Assembly (NCBI RefSeq): GCF_000423365.1
Contig: NZ_AUHV01000004.1
Coordinates: forward strand, 186,001-250,000
Source: Maritalea myrionectae DSM 19524
GTDB taxonomy: Bacteria; Pseudomonadota; Alphaproteobacteria; Rhizobiales; Devosiaceae
Reading direction: 5' to 3'
DNA: 64,000 nt
Positions within the stretch are counted from its first letter, which is position 1. Each line of letters begins with the position of its first letter. Below, piece by piece: positions 18,545-26,802 of this stretch. The notes beneath the pieces were generated by a model that saw only the letters and a program-made list of their open reading frames with translations, was not told the origin of the DNA and searched no databases. The translations under genes were made by a program, and so were the position numbers.

Positions 18545-19834
18545 CTAACGGTCTGAAATGTCGGTGTAATCCCGTGTCGTCGCGCCAGTATAGAGCTGAC
18601 GTGGACGGCCAATTTTTTGTTTTGGATCGTCGATCATTTCTTTCCACTGAGAAATCCAGCCTACAGTCCGCGCCATGGCGAAGATGGCTGTGAACATGGA
18701 GGTTGGGAAGCCGATTGCATCCAAAATGATGCCTGAATAAAAATCGACGTTCGGGTATAGCTTTTTCTCAATGAAGTAATCGTCTTCAAGGGCGATGCGC
18801 TCAAGCTCTTGTGCGACTTGCAAGGTTGGGTTGTTTTCAACACCGAGCTCGGACAACACTTCATGCGCTGTTTGCTGCATCACTTTGGCGCGTGGGTCAA
18901 AGTTTTTGTAAACGCGGTGACCAAAGCCCATCAGACGGAACGGGTCGTTCTTGTCTTTCGCGCGTGCAATAAATTCAGGAATGCGATCAACAGAGCCGAT
19001 TTCGCGCAACATGTTGAGGCAAGCTTCGTTGGCGCCACCGTGTGCCGGGCCCCAAAGAGAAGCCACGCCAGATGCGATACATGCAAATGGGTTGGCATGT
19101 GATGAACCAGCCAAGCGAACTGTTGAAGTTGACGCGTTCTGCTCGTGATCGGCATGCAAGGTGAAGATCCGGTCCATGGCGCGGGCCATGGTTGGGGACA
19201 CAACATATTCTTCAGCTGGCACAGCGAAACACATGCGCAAGAAGTTTGCGGCAAAGCCGAGATCGTTGCGCGGATAGATGAAGGGTTGGCCCACAGAATA
19301 TTTATATGCCCAAGCCGCAATTGTTGGCATTTTGGCGATCAAGCGGTGTGAGGCGATCACACGTTGCTTTGGGTCCGTAATGTCAGTTGAGTCATGATAG
19401 AACGCTGACATAGCGCCAACAGCGCCACAAATGATGGCCATTGGGTGCGCGTCGCGACGGAAACCTTCGAAGAATTTGACCATTTGCTCATGCAGCATGG
19501 TGTGGCGCGTGATCTTTTCTTCAAATTCTGCGAATTCGGCTTTGCTTGGCAATTCGCCATTGAGCAGAAGATAGGAGACTTCCAAGAAGCTCGACTTTTC
19601 GGCCAATTGTTCGATGGGGTAACCGCGATAAAGCAATGTGCCCTGATTGCCATCGATGTAGGTGATGGCTGACTCGGTTGAGCCTGTGGATGTGTAGCCT
19701 GGGTCAAAGGTGAAATGGCCAGTTTTGGCATACAATGTGCGGATGTCGATAACGTCTGGTCCTACAGATCCAGACAAGACGGGGAACTCATAGCTTTCGC
19801 CATCAATTTCTAATTTAGCAATCCGATCGGTCAT
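18545..19834 (-). CDS. gltA: Citrate synthase (type II)
   Basis: Condenses acetyl-CoA and oxaloacetate into citrate, the entry to the TCA cycle. 429 aa, the size of the hexameric NADH-sensitive Gram-negative type. Active-site features: '[15 protein letters not shown]', '[20 protein letters not shown]' and a C-terminal '[16 protein letters not shown]' with the catalytic Asp. A strong AAGGAGG site precedes the ATG. The 152-bp space back to gltX holds a long stem-loop, annotated separately. Confidence 0.97.
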   Translation of the reverse strand: MTDRIAKLEIDGESYEFPVLSGSVGPDVIDIRTLYAKTGHFTFDPGYTSTGSTESAITYIDGNQGTLLYRGYPIEQLAEKSSFLEVSYLLLNGELPSKAEFAEFEEKITRHTMLHEQMVKFFEGFRRDAHPMAIICGAVGAMSAFYHDSTDITDPKQRVIASHRLIAKMPTIAAWAYKYSVGQPFIYPRNDLGFAANFLRMCFAVPAEEYVVSPTMARAMDRIFTLHADHEQNASTSTVRLAGSSHANPFACIASGVASLWGPAHGGANEACLNMLREIGSVDRIPEFIARAKDKNDPFRLMGFGHRVYKNFDPRAKVMQQTAHEVLSELGVENNPTLQVAQELERIALEDDYFIEKKLYPNVDFYSGIILDAIGFPTSMFTAIFAMARTVGWISQWKEMIDDPKQKIGRPRQLYTGATTRDYTDISDR

Positions 19835-19910
19835 GATTGGCCTCCTTCAAGATTCAGAAAATGACTAAAGTCCTACGTCCCCACTAACGCTAAACTCGTC
19901 GACCCAGAAT

Positions 19911-19963
19911 AGGGTTGGCTTTGGGGTAAAGGATTTGGTCCCAATACGCAAGTTGCCAACCCT
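19911..19963 (-). promoter_or_regulatory. Long two-part stem-loop between gltX and gltA
   Basis: AGGGTTGGC (19911-19919) and GCCAACCCT (19955-19963) form a perfect 9-bp stem enclosing 35 bases. Inside it TTGGG (19921-19925) can pair with CCCAA (19940-19944), giving a nested second stem. In the gltA direction no T-run follows, so it is not a standard terminator. It could be a 5'-UTR structure or operator of gltA. Confidence 0.45.
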
Positions 19964-19986
19964 GAAACTTTCAGAAGGCTAGGTAT

Positions 19987-21405
19987 TTATACGCCAGTTG
20001 TCTCCTTAAGGCGCGACAAGCTCTCATCTTTTCCGAACAATTCGAGCACATCAAAGCAGCCAGGCGATGCCGCTTTTGCGGTAAGCGCCGCACGCAATGG
20101 TTGCGCGACCTTGCCAAATTTCAGCTCTTTTGCGTCTGCGAATCCGCGCATCACGTCGTTAATTGTGTCGTGATCCCAATTTTCAATTGCAGCCAATTCC
20201 GGCTGAAGCGCACGCAGCATTTCTACTGAATCGTCATCAAGTGCCTTAAGGGCTTTTTCTTCGAACTGTAGCGGACGTTGGGCAAAAATGAACTCAGCAC
20301 CGGTAATCAGATCAAGAATTGTTTTGGCACGAGGTTTAAGCAAAGGCAGCGCCCGCAACACTGTTTCCTCATGGGCAAGCAGCCCAGCCTTTTGTACCTC
20401 AAAGCTCAATTCGTCCGTCAGGCCAACCATCAGATCAAACAAGCGTTTGTCATCAGCCTCTTTGATGTAGTGAGCATTGAGGTTTTCCAGCTTGGCAAAA
20501 TCCATGCGAGAACCGGCCTTGTTCAATCCTTCAAATGAGAACCATTCGATGAACTGTTCAGAGCTAAAGATTTCTTCATCGCCATGTGACCAGCCGAGGC
20601 GGGCAAAATAGTTGCGGATGGTCTCAGGCAAGTAGCCCATTTTGCGATATTCACCGACGCCGAGTGCGCCATGGCGTTTTGACAGTTTTGCGCCGTCTGG
20701 GCCGTGGATCAGCGGCGTGTGTGCCATTACCGGAACGTCCCAGCCCATGGCATTGTAAATGACGGTCTGACGCGCCGCATTTGTCAGGTGGTCGTCACCA
20801 CGCAAAATGTGGGTCACGCCCATATCGTGATCATCAACCACAACGGCCAATTGATAGATTGGCGAACCATCTGACCGCAAGATAATGAAATCATCCAGGT
20901 TTTCGGCTTTAAACGTCACTTTACCTTGCACTTTGTCGTCGATGACGATCTCGCCTTCAAGTGGCGCTTTAATGCGCACCACATAAGGTTGACCTGCCGG
21001 CGCGTCTGCGTCTGTTTTGTTGCGCCAACGGCGATCATAAAAAGCGTTGCGACCTTCCGCGCGGGCTTTTTCACGCATTTCGTTCAGCTCATCCGCAGTG
21101 CAATAGCATTTGTAGGCGTGGCCAGCGTCCAGCAATTGTTGGGCGACTTCCTTGTGACGGCCAATATTTTCCGATTGCATGATGGGTTCGCCATCATAAT
21201 CAAGGCCCATCCAATCCAAACCATCAATGATGGCGCGGATGGCCGGCTCAGTAGAGCGTTCCTTATCCGTATCTTCAATGCGCAACAGCATTTGGCCGCC
21301 CAAGGACTTGGCCAGCGCCCAGTTGAACAAGGCCGTGCGGGCATTGCCAATGTGCAAAAAGCCTGTGGGAGAGGGGGCAAAGCGGGTGATGATTTGTTTG
21401 CTCAT
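19987..21405 (-). CDS. gltX: Glutamyl-tRNA synthetase
   Basis: Class I aminoacyl-tRNA synthetase charging tRNA-Glu, 472 aa. N-terminal 'ITRFAPSPTGFLHIGNARTA' contains the HIGH-type motif; 'KLSKRHGALGV' is the KMSKS-type motif. The catalytic domain is followed by the anticodon-binding helical domain. The open frame extends 93 codons upstream, but homology begins at MSKQIITRF, so the ATG at 21405 was taken. Divergent from comEC. Whether it also charges tRNA-Gln (as in organisms with GatCAB) cannot be judged here. Confidence 0.97.
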   Translation of the reverse strand: MSKQIITRFAPSPTGFLHIGNARTALFNWALAKSLGGQMLLRIEDTDKERSTEPAIRAIIDGLDWMGLDYDGEPIMQSENIGRHKEVAQQLLDAGHAYKCYCTADELNEMREKARAEGRNAFYDRRWRNKTDADAPAGQPYVVRIKAPLEGEIVIDDKVQGKVTFKAENLDDFIILRSDGSPIYQLAVVVDDHDMGVTHILRGDDHLTNAARQTVIYNAMGWDVPVMAHTPLIHGPDGAKLSKRHGALGVGEYRKMGYLPETIRNYFARLGWSHGDEEIFSSEQFIEWFSFEGLNKAGSRMDFAKLENLNAHYIKEADDKRLFDLMVGLTDELSFEVQKAGLLAHEETVLRALPLLKPRAKTILDLITGAEFIFAQRPLQFEEKALKALDDDSVEMLRALQPELAAIENWDHDTINDVMRGFADAKELKFGKVAQPLRAALTAKAASPGCFDVLELFGKDESLSRLKETTGV

Positions 21406-21487
21406 GAAGCACTCATTTTGGAATAGTTGGAGAAAATTGCTTGCCTGTGTACCATAGGTGAAGAATTGCGCAAGATCGGGATGTTGC

Positions 21488-23632
21488 GTGTCACTTAAAG
21501 ATATTGATTTTGAGCCATATTCAACCCGCAACGCCGCCATAGACAAACTGTTCTGGCGGCAGGGTAAACAACCAAGATTTTCTTCGGATAACCACACGGT
21601 TTCCCGACCCCTTGTTGATGGCGTCGATTTTGCACGCCGCCGCATTGTGTTGCTGCCTTTTGCCTTGATCCTCGGCATTTGCATCTACACTCAGCTTTCC
21701 GTTGAGCCGCCATATTGGCTTTATGGACTATTATGCCTTGTGCTTTTTGGCGGGGCGGTGCTGACGCGGCGCAATATTGTTCTTCGCAATTGTCTCTTTC
21801 TGGCCGGGGCAGTCGCCTTTGGCATTACTTTTATCGCAGCCAGTGCTGTGATGCGTGGCACGCCGCTGTTGGCCTATCCCAGCGCAGGTGTGATCAATGG
21901 GGAAATTCGGCAGGTCGAATTGCGACCAGACGGCAATTTGCGCGCGGTGGTTGATTTGGGCTCAATACGTCCCGGCGCCTTGGATGATGTCCGGTTTGTT
22001 CGCCTAACAATTGCGCAAAAGCACTTTGAACCTGCCCGCCAACCTGCAATCGGCGATCAATTGGAGGTCAGAGCCCGATTTATTCCTGTGCCAAAACCGG
22101 TTTATCCGGGGGGATATGATCCTCAATTTCACAGCTTTTTTGATGGCATTGGGGCTTATGGCAGTACGTTGGATCCTGTTGTTTTGTCCGATGGTCAGCA
22201 AACGGCGTGGTCGCTGGTTCAGAACTTCATTTTCGATGTGAGGCAAGGGGTTGCGCAACGGTTCAGTTCCGGCATGAAGCCTCAAGATGCGGCGATTGCG
22301 CGGGCGCTTATTATTGGCGATCAATCTGCCATTGAGCCTGAACTGCGTGACGAAATCGCCGTGAGTGGGCTGGCGCATCTGCTGGCCATTTCTGGCTTGC
22401 ATCTAAGCCTGGTGGCGGGGGGCGCGTTTCTTGGCATAAGGTTCGTACTCGCCTTGCCGCTGTTCCCGCCGCAAATGCCCGCAAAATCAATTGCCGCCAT
22501 TGCGGCCATGGGCGCCGCAACGTTCTATCTTGGAATTTCCGGCGCGAATATTGCGACACAACGCGCGACCATCATGTTGATCGTGGCGTTTGTGGCGGTG
22601 CTTACGGGACGACGTGCCATCACACTGCGCAATGTGGCACTTGTGTGCATTGCGATGATTTTGCTCTATCCAAATGAGGTATTTAAGCCGGGCTTTCAGC
22701 TCTCATTTGCGGCCGTAGGGGCGTTGGTGGGGGTCTACGAATGGAGTAAAGGACAAGCTCATTCGCGCAAATGGCCCAAATGGGCCCAGTTTCTGGGCGG
22801 ACTCAGCCTTACGAGCTTGGTGGCTGGTATTGCGACCGCGCCAATTGCGGCGGTGCATTTCAGCCAGTTTGCGCCCTTTGGTTTGTTTGCCAATCTAGTT
22901 GCCGTGCCTTTGGTGGGGTTTTTCATCTTGCCCGCGCTGATTTTTGCCTGCGTTCTCATGCCATTCGGGTTGGAGTTGCCTGTGTTGGCATTGGCGGGAT
23001 TGGGGATCGATTATGTCATCATCATCGCACGGTTTTTCACCAATCTTGGGGGCGATTGGACCTATGTTGCGCCTTTGGCGGGGTGGGTGCTGCCGCTTTG
23101 TGGCGTTGCATTGATGATGTTTTTGATTGCCAAATCGGCTTGGCGTTTTGTGCCACCCTTTGTGGCCGGCATGGTGATTAGCCTATTCGGCACGGCGGCG
23201 ACGCCTGATATTTTGGTTTCGGGACAAACGCGCTCGGCATTTGTGAAAACAGATATGGGGCAGTGGGCGCAAATTGATCGGATTGGCAATAATTTCACGA
23301 CGCGGGTATGGGCGGAATGGTTGGGTGCTGATCTCGCGCAACAAGAGTTAGCCGGAAATTGCGATGAGCAGGGGTGCGTCGTTCATATGCCAGAAGGACA
23401 AACTGTTTTGTTTGCCCGACAAAAGGCTGCTGTTATCGAGGATTGCGGGTTGGTCGATTTGATCATCGAGCAAGACTATTTATATCAAGAGTGCAGCACA
23501 GGCAGCCATCTGGTGCGCAATTGGGATGTGCGCCGCCTTGGGAATGCGGCGCTATATTTTGGTGATGATGGTCACATTCACATCAAACACAGTGTGACAG
23601 ATGCCCATCGTCCATGGCGGGTGAAACATTAG
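21488..23632 (+). CDS. comEC: ComEC/Rec2-family DNA-uptake membrane protein
   Basis: Polytopic inner-membrane channel thought to carry single-stranded DNA into the cytoplasm. About 714 aa from the GTG at 21488; a GTG at 21458 is a possible alternative. Order of parts: N-terminal spans, a DUF4131-like periplasmic domain ('YPGGYDPQFHSFFDGIGAYG'), then the competence domain with 'VSGLAHLLAISGLHLSLVAG' and more spans. The C-terminal portion (about the last 150 residues) is soluble but shows no metallo-beta-lactamase zinc motif, so it is the short alphaproteobacterial form. It converges on lexA with 27 bp between stops. Natural competence cannot be inferred from this gene alone. Confidence 0.9.
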   Translation: MSLKDIDFEPYSTRNAAIDKLFWRQGKQPRFSSDNHTVSRPLVDGVDFARRRIVLLPFALILGICIYTQLSVEPPYWLYGLLCLVLFGGAVLTRRNIVLRNCLFLAGAVAFGITFIAASAVMRGTPLLAYPSAGVINGEIRQVELRPDGNLRAVVDLGSIRPGALDDVRFVRLTIAQKHFEPARQPAIGDQLEVRARFIPVPKPVYPGGYDPQFHSFFDGIGAYGSTLDPVVLSDGQQTAWSLVQNFIFDVRQGVAQRFSSGMKPQDAAIARALIIGDQSAIEPELRDEIAVSGLAHLLAISGLHLSLVAGGAFLGIRFVLALPLFPPQMPAKSIAAIAAMGAATFYLGISGANIATQRATIMLIVAFVAVLTGRRAITLRNVALVCIAMILLYPNEVFKPGFQLSFAAVGALVGVYEWSKGQAHSRKWPKWAQFLGGLSLTSLVAGIATAPIAAVHFSQFAPFGLFANLVAVPLVGFFILPALIFACVLMPFGLELPVLALAGLGIDYVIIIARFFTNLGGDWTYVAPLAGWVLPLCGVALMMFLIAKSAWRFVPPFVAGMVISLFGTAATPDILVSGQTRSAFVKTDMGQWAQIDRIGNNFTTRVWAEWLGADLAQQELAGNCDEQGCVVHMPEGQTVLFARQKAAVIEDCGLVDLIIEQDYLYQECSTGSHLVRNWDVRRLGNAALYFGDDGHIHIKHSVTDAHRPWRVKH

Positions 23633-23659
23633 CACCAACGCCTGGTCCAGCGACCTAGC

Positions 23660-24373
23660 TTAATATTTGCGGAACAGCCCCACTAGGCGACCTTGCACCG
23701 CTACCTGATCTGGTCCAAAGATCCGCGTTTCATAGGCTTCGTTTGCCGCTTCCAAGGCAACCGAATTGCCTTTTTTGCGTAGCCGCTTGAGGGTCGCTTC
23801 TTCACCATCCACCAATGCGACAACAATCTCGCCATTGGTGGCGGTTTGCTGCTTTTTGATCAAAACGGTGTCGCCATCGAAAATGCCTGCGTCAATCATC
23901 GAGTCGCCGCGCACTTCCAGCGCGTAATGCTCGCCACCAGCAAGCATTTCAGGCGGAACAGCGATCGTGTGTGATTGGGTTTGAATGGCCTCAATAGGCA
24001 CACCAGCAGCAATCCGCCCCATAACGGGCACATGCACAGGTGCTTGTGAATCCTCATGCACAGGTTGTGCGGGACGCGGCTCAGGCGATTTGCCAAGCGT
24101 GCCTTCAATGACGCTTGGTTCAAACTTAGACTTTTTGCCGCCAAGAGAGGGGTTCATGCTGTCCGGCAACCGCACCACTTCCATCGCGCGGGCACGATTG
24201 GGCAATCTGCGGATAAATCCGCGCTCTTCCAGGGCGGTAATCAATCGATGGATGCCCGATTTAGATTTCAAATCCAACGCATCTTTCATCTCGTCGAAAG
24301 AGGGAGGCACGCCGCTTTCTTTCATCCGTTCATGGATAAACATCAACAGCTCATGTTGCTTGCGGGTCAGCAT
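23660..24373 (-). CDS. lexA: LexA repressor, autoproteolytic
   Basis: SOS-response repressor, 237 aa. The N-terminal winged helix ('[16 protein letters not shown]', '[20 protein letters not shown]') binds DNA, and the C-terminal S24 protease domain follows a linker. Cleavage site Ala-Gly is at residues 123-124 ('GRIAAGVP'), catalytic Ser158 is in 'RGDSMI' and Lys196 in 'EATLKR'. The ATG at 24373 was chosen over an upstream in-frame start because AAGGAAG precedes it and homologues begin MLTRKQ. Two LexA boxes upstream indicate autoregulation. Confidence 0.97.
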   Translation of the reverse strand: MLTRKQHELLMFIHERMKESGVPPSFDEMKDALDLKSKSGIHRLITALEERGFIRRLPNRARAMEVVRLPDSMNPSLGGKKSKFEPSVIEGTLGKSPEPRPAQPVHEDSQAPVHVPVMGRIAAGVPIEAIQTQSHTIAVPPEMLAGGEHYALEVRGDSMIDAGIFDGDTVLIKKQQTATNGEIVVALVDGEEATLKRLRKKGNSVALEAANEAYETRIFGPDQVAVQGRLVGLFRKY

Positions 24374-24395
24374 TGGACTTCCTTTTTTAGAATCG

Positions 24396-24410
24396 GAACA
24401 AATGTTGAAC
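24396..24410 (-). promoter_or_regulatory. LexA (SOS) box, promoter-proximal
   Basis: On the minus strand this reads GTTC-N7-GTTC, the alphaproteobacterial LexA operator, 22 bp before the lexA start codon. All eight specified bases match. Confidence 0.8.
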
Positions 24411-24420
24411 AACAATAACC

Positions 24421-24435
24421 GTTCTTTGTATGTTC
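24421..24435 (+). promoter_or_regulatory. Second LexA (SOS) box, opposite orientation
   Basis: Plus-strand GTTC-N7-GTTC with all eight bases matching, 10 bp from the first box and facing the other way. Together the two could give tight autoregulation of lexA. The right-hand leader promoter is about 140 bp away and probably not controlled by it. Confidence 0.75.
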
Positions 24436-24522
24436 TGCAAGCCCCTTGGTTTTCACACTGATTTTCTTCATGATTACATGACCTTATTCTTGGGGCCGTA
24501 ATCCAGCGCGATGGTGCCTAAT

Positions 24523-24538
24523 GTTGCAATAATGCAAC
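24523..24538. promoter_or_regulatory. Palindrome GTTGCA-ATAA-TGCAAC, candidate operator
   Basis: Perfect 6-bp inverted repeat with a 4-base centre, 37 bp upstream of the predicted -35 of the DUF1127 leader. Size and symmetry fit a dimeric repressor or activator site. It shares the GCAAC/GTTGC half-site, in inverted order, with the palindrome at the sitA promoter. The regulator is not identified. Confidence 0.4.
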
Positions 24539-24575
24539 GGCGGTGGATTTGATGTACAAAGTGTCGCACCCTCTA

Positions 24576-24604
24576 TTGCCATTTTGAAAGCATCGGCGTA
24601 TGAG
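24576..24604 (+). promoter_or_regulatory. Predicted sigma-70 promoter for the leader/DUF1127 transcript
   Basis: TTGCCA (24576-24581), 17-bp spacer, TATGAG (24599-24604). The -35 matches five of six consensus bases and the -10 four of six. It would start RNA near 24611, giving a leader of about 300 nt before the DUF1127 gene. Confidence 0.45.
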
Positions 24605-24663
24605 CGATGCTGTAACTTCTAACTGAGGCGCCATCCCGGTGCCGCAACTGCAAAGGGGATATT

Positions 24664-24723
24664 ATGAGCCATAATCATACGCTAATCAGCACCCCGGCGC
24701 TAAATACGCCGGTTTCCAAGTAA
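24664..24723 (+). CDS. Putative 19-aa leader peptide
   Basis: A short ORF encoding MSHNHTLISTPALNTPVSK, with a purine-rich AGGGGA site (24654-24659) four bases before the ATG. Its 3' half overlaps a perfect 6-bp hairpin (CCGGCG 24694-24699 with CGCCGG 24707-24712), and its stop codon lies directly before a series of alternative hairpins. That placement is what is expected of an uORF whose translation controls downstream RNA folding. There is no run of one amino acid as in classical biosynthetic attenuators (three Thr, two His and two Asn are scattered). Not recognised as any described leader. Confidence 0.45.
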   Translation: MSHNHTLISTPALNTPVSK

Positions 24724-24726
24724 CCG

Positions 24727-24812
24727 ACGTCCTTTGAGGACGTTCAGACTGCGTCCTCGCTGTCATTCGATCAACACCAACCCTTCTTAGGCGCTTTTTT
24801 GCGTCCGAGGAC
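24727..24812 (+). ncRNA. Leader RNA with mutually exclusive hairpins (candidate attenuator/riboregulator)
   Basis: Four complementary segments occur in order. A, ACGTCCT (24727-24733), pairs with B, AGGACGT (24737-24743). B as GAGGACG (24736-24742) can instead pair with CGTCCTC (24752-24758). C, GTCCTCG (24753-24759), pairs with D, CGAGGAC (24806-24812). All are perfect 7-bp matches, and A-B plus C-D excludes B-C. Inside C-D there is a smaller hairpin with a T6 loop (24791-24805). A further stem (CGTGCG 24824-24829 with CGCACG 24846-24851) follows before the DUF1127 gene. No obvious T-run terminator follows C-D, so control could act on translation, Rho access or RNA stability. Confidence 0.5.
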
Positions 24813-24914
24813 TCATCTTTAATCGTGCGTTTTCGCGCGGGTTTCCGCACGCTTTCGCGCATCTTTTAACTCCAATTTTGGGGAACGAACGCGGCTGCGC
24901 GTTTGTCAGGAAAC

Positions 24915-25082
24915 ATGAAAAAACAACACGCTTTAACACTCAACTTTTTCGAGCGATTAGGATTGGCTTGGCGCCAAATCTTCAACCGGCGTCAAGTCGT
25001 CAGCCGTGCGGACGCAAAAAGGGTTCGCCGGTGCAATGTTGAAGATTTGAGCGCGCATATCCGAAAAGATATCGGGCTGTAA
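24915..25082 (+). CDS. DUF1127-type small protein
   Basis: 55-aa basic protein starting MKKQHALTLNFFERLG and ending 'LSAHIRKDIGL', the conserved C-terminal pattern of DUF1127 (YjiS-like) proteins. DUF1127 proteins are arginine-rich, often found in alphaproteobacteria; some have been linked to RNA binding and to phosphate or carbon metabolism (from memory). The ribosome-binding site CAGGAAA precedes the ATG. About 300 nt of structured leader lies upstream and a UUCG-loop terminator follows, so it appears to be a monocistronic, post-transcriptionally controlled gene. Confidence 0.75.
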   Translation: MKKQHALTLNFFERLGLAWRQIFNRRQVVSRADAKRVRRCNVEDLSAHIRKDIGL

Positions 25083-25087
25083 TCGTA

Positions 25088-25107
25088 AAGGGGGCTTCGG
25101 CCCCCTT
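25088..25107. terminator. Bidirectional terminator with UUCG tetraloop
   Basis: AAGGGGGC (25088-25095) and GCCCCCTT (25100-25107) form a perfect 8-bp stem closed by C(TTCG)G, an exceptionally stable RNA loop. It serves the DUF1127 gene on the plus strand and overlaps the sitD stop on the minus strand. The downstream T-tract is short (TTATT) on the plus strand; on the minus strand TTTACG follows. Confidence 0.75.
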
Positions 25108-25951
25108 ATTCGTTGGTGATCTGGCGCGCCCGTTGGGCTGATGGGGAGAAGAAAAAGGCCAAGATGAACAGGGCCGTCATGACCAGCACGATGGTGGGCG
25201 CAGGTGCGCTATCCAATTGGAAGCTTAAAAAGACCCCGAAGAAAGCGCTGAATATGGCAACCAAAGTGGCGATGATCAGCATCGGGCCGAGCTTGCGGGT
25301 GAGCAGATAGGCGATTGCGCCTGGCGCAATCAGAATTGCGATGGCCAGAATAATGCCGACAGCTTTTAGCGCGGCGACAACAATCAGCGAGATGGCAGCC
25401 AACAAGCCATAATGCAACCAGCGCACAGGCAGGCCGATCGCAGCCGCGTGCTGCGGATCAAACACATAGAGCTTTAGATCACGCCAACGTGCGATCACCA
25501 AGATGGTCAAGGTCAGCGCAATGATGCCGGTTTCCATCAGGTCAGCATTGCTGGTGCCCAACATGTTGCCGAACAGGATGTGGTCGAGATGCACATCCGT
25601 TTCTATTTTTGTGTATAGCACCAGGCCCAAGGCAAACATGCCGGAGAATACGACACCCATAACGGTATCTTCTTTTATGCGGCTGTTTTCCTTGAGATAA
25701 CCTGTGCCAAGCGCACAAATCATACCCGCCACAAAGGCGCCGATGGCCAATGGAATGGCCAAAATATAGGCCAAAACAATGCCCGGCAGGACGCCATGGG
25801 AAATGGCGTCACCCATCAATGACCAGCCCTTGAGCACCAAGAAGCAGGATAGCAACGCTGCGGGAATCGCCACCAAGATCGAGATGACAAAGGCGCGCTG
25901 CATAAACGGAAATTGGAAAGCCATCATGCTCGTGTCAAACCATTCCATCAT
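25106..25951 (-). CDS. sitD: Manganese/iron ABC transporter permease SitD
   Basis: Inner-membrane permease of a cluster 9 (ZnuB/SitC/MntB family) metal importer, 281 aa, about eight membrane spans. Conserved 'LKGWSLMGDAISHGVLPGI' near residues 40-60 is the family loop motif. Second permease of the operon. Its ATG overlaps the sitC stop by 4 bp. Two different permeases plus the residues seen in SitA favour a SitABCD manganese/iron system over ZnuABC zinc uptake. Confidence 0.88.
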   Translation of the reverse strand: MMEWFDTSMMAFQFPFMQRAFVISILVAIPAALLSCFLVLKGWSLMGDAISHGVLPGIVLAYILAIPLAIGAFVAGMICALGTGYLKENSRIKEDTVMGVVFSGMFALGLVLYTKIETDVHLDHILFGNMLGTSNADLMETGIIALTLTILVIARWRDLKLYVFDPQHAAAIGLPVRWLHYGLLAAISLIVVAALKAVGIILAIAILIAPGAIAYLLTRKLGPMLIIATLVAIFSAFFGVFLSFQLDSAPAPTIVLVMTALFILAFFFSPSAQRARQITNE

Positions 25952-26802
25952 GAGCTCACCTCGGCGTTGCGGCGGGCGCGTTGCGCGCGCAGGCCATGTT
26001 TCGGGGCGAAGACGAAGGCGGTAAGGAAACAGGAGGTTTGCAGCACGACGATGATGCCGCCTGTGGCTCCATCCAAGAAATAACTGCTATAGGCGCCGAT
26101 GATTGAGGTGAGGGCGCCAATGGCGATGCTCAGCCAGATTAAGGTGGGGAATTTGTCGGTCAACAAATAGGCAGTTGCCCCTGGAGTCACGACCATCGCG
26201 ATCACCAAAAACGCACCCACTGTTTGCAACGCGGCAACGGTGGCGGCGCTCAAAAGCGTGAAAAACACGATTTTGAGAAGGTTAGGTTTTAAGCCGATTG
26301 AACGGGCGTGGTCTTCATCGAAAAACACGACCATAAAGTCTTTCCACTTGGTGCCCATCACCAACAAAGTGACTCCGGAAATAATGGCCAGTTGCAGCGT
26401 GTCGGCCGGTGTAATGGCCAACACATTGCCCAGGACAATGGTTTGGATATTGACCGAGGTTGGCGACAACGACACCATAAACAGACCTAAGCCGAAAAAG
26501 GACGTGAAGATCAAGCCGATGATTGCATCTTCGCGCAATTTGGTGCGCTGATTGAGAAACAACATGGCTGCAGCCGCCAAACCGCCGGAAAAGAATGCGC
26601 CAACCGAAAATGGCAGGCCCAACATATAGGCGCCAGCTACCCCCGGCACGATGGAGTGAGACAGGGCATCGCCAATCAGCGACCAGCCCTTGAGCATAAG
26701 ATAGGCGCTGAGAAATGCGCAGACCGCGCCGACCAAGCCTGTGACCCAGATGGCGTTGCGCATATATCCGTAGGAAAAAGGCTCGAGCAACAGATCAATC
26801 AT
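25948..26802 (-). CDS. sitC: Manganese/iron ABC transporter permease SitC
   Basis: First permease of the pair, 284 aa and hydrophobic throughout. '[19 protein letters not shown]' matches the same loop as in SitD. The open frame runs 71 codons further upstream inside sitB, but the ATG at 26802 ([19 protein letters not shown]) matches homologues and overlaps the sitB stop by 8 bp. It presumably forms a heterodimer with SitD. Confidence 0.9.
   Translation of the reverse strand: MIDLLLEPFSYGYMRNAIWVTGLVGAVCAFLSAYLMLKGWSLIGDALSHSIVPGVAGAYMLGLPFSVGAFFSGGLAAAAMLFLNQRTKLREDAIIGLIFTSFFGLGLFMVSLSPTSVNIQTIVLGNVLAITPADTLQLAIISGVTLLVMGTKWKDFMVVFFDEDHARSIGLKPNLLKIVFFTLLSAATVAALQTVGAFLVIAMVVTPGATAYLLTDKFPTLIWLSIAIGALTSIIGAYSSYFLDGATGGIIVVLQTSCFLTAFVFAPKHGLRAQRARRNAEVSS

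Noticed and set aside
24870-24910. EcfG promoter at GGAAC (24891) before the DUF1127 gene
   Set aside because: The only CGTT downstream is 13 bp away, outside the 16-17 bp spacing of this promoter class.
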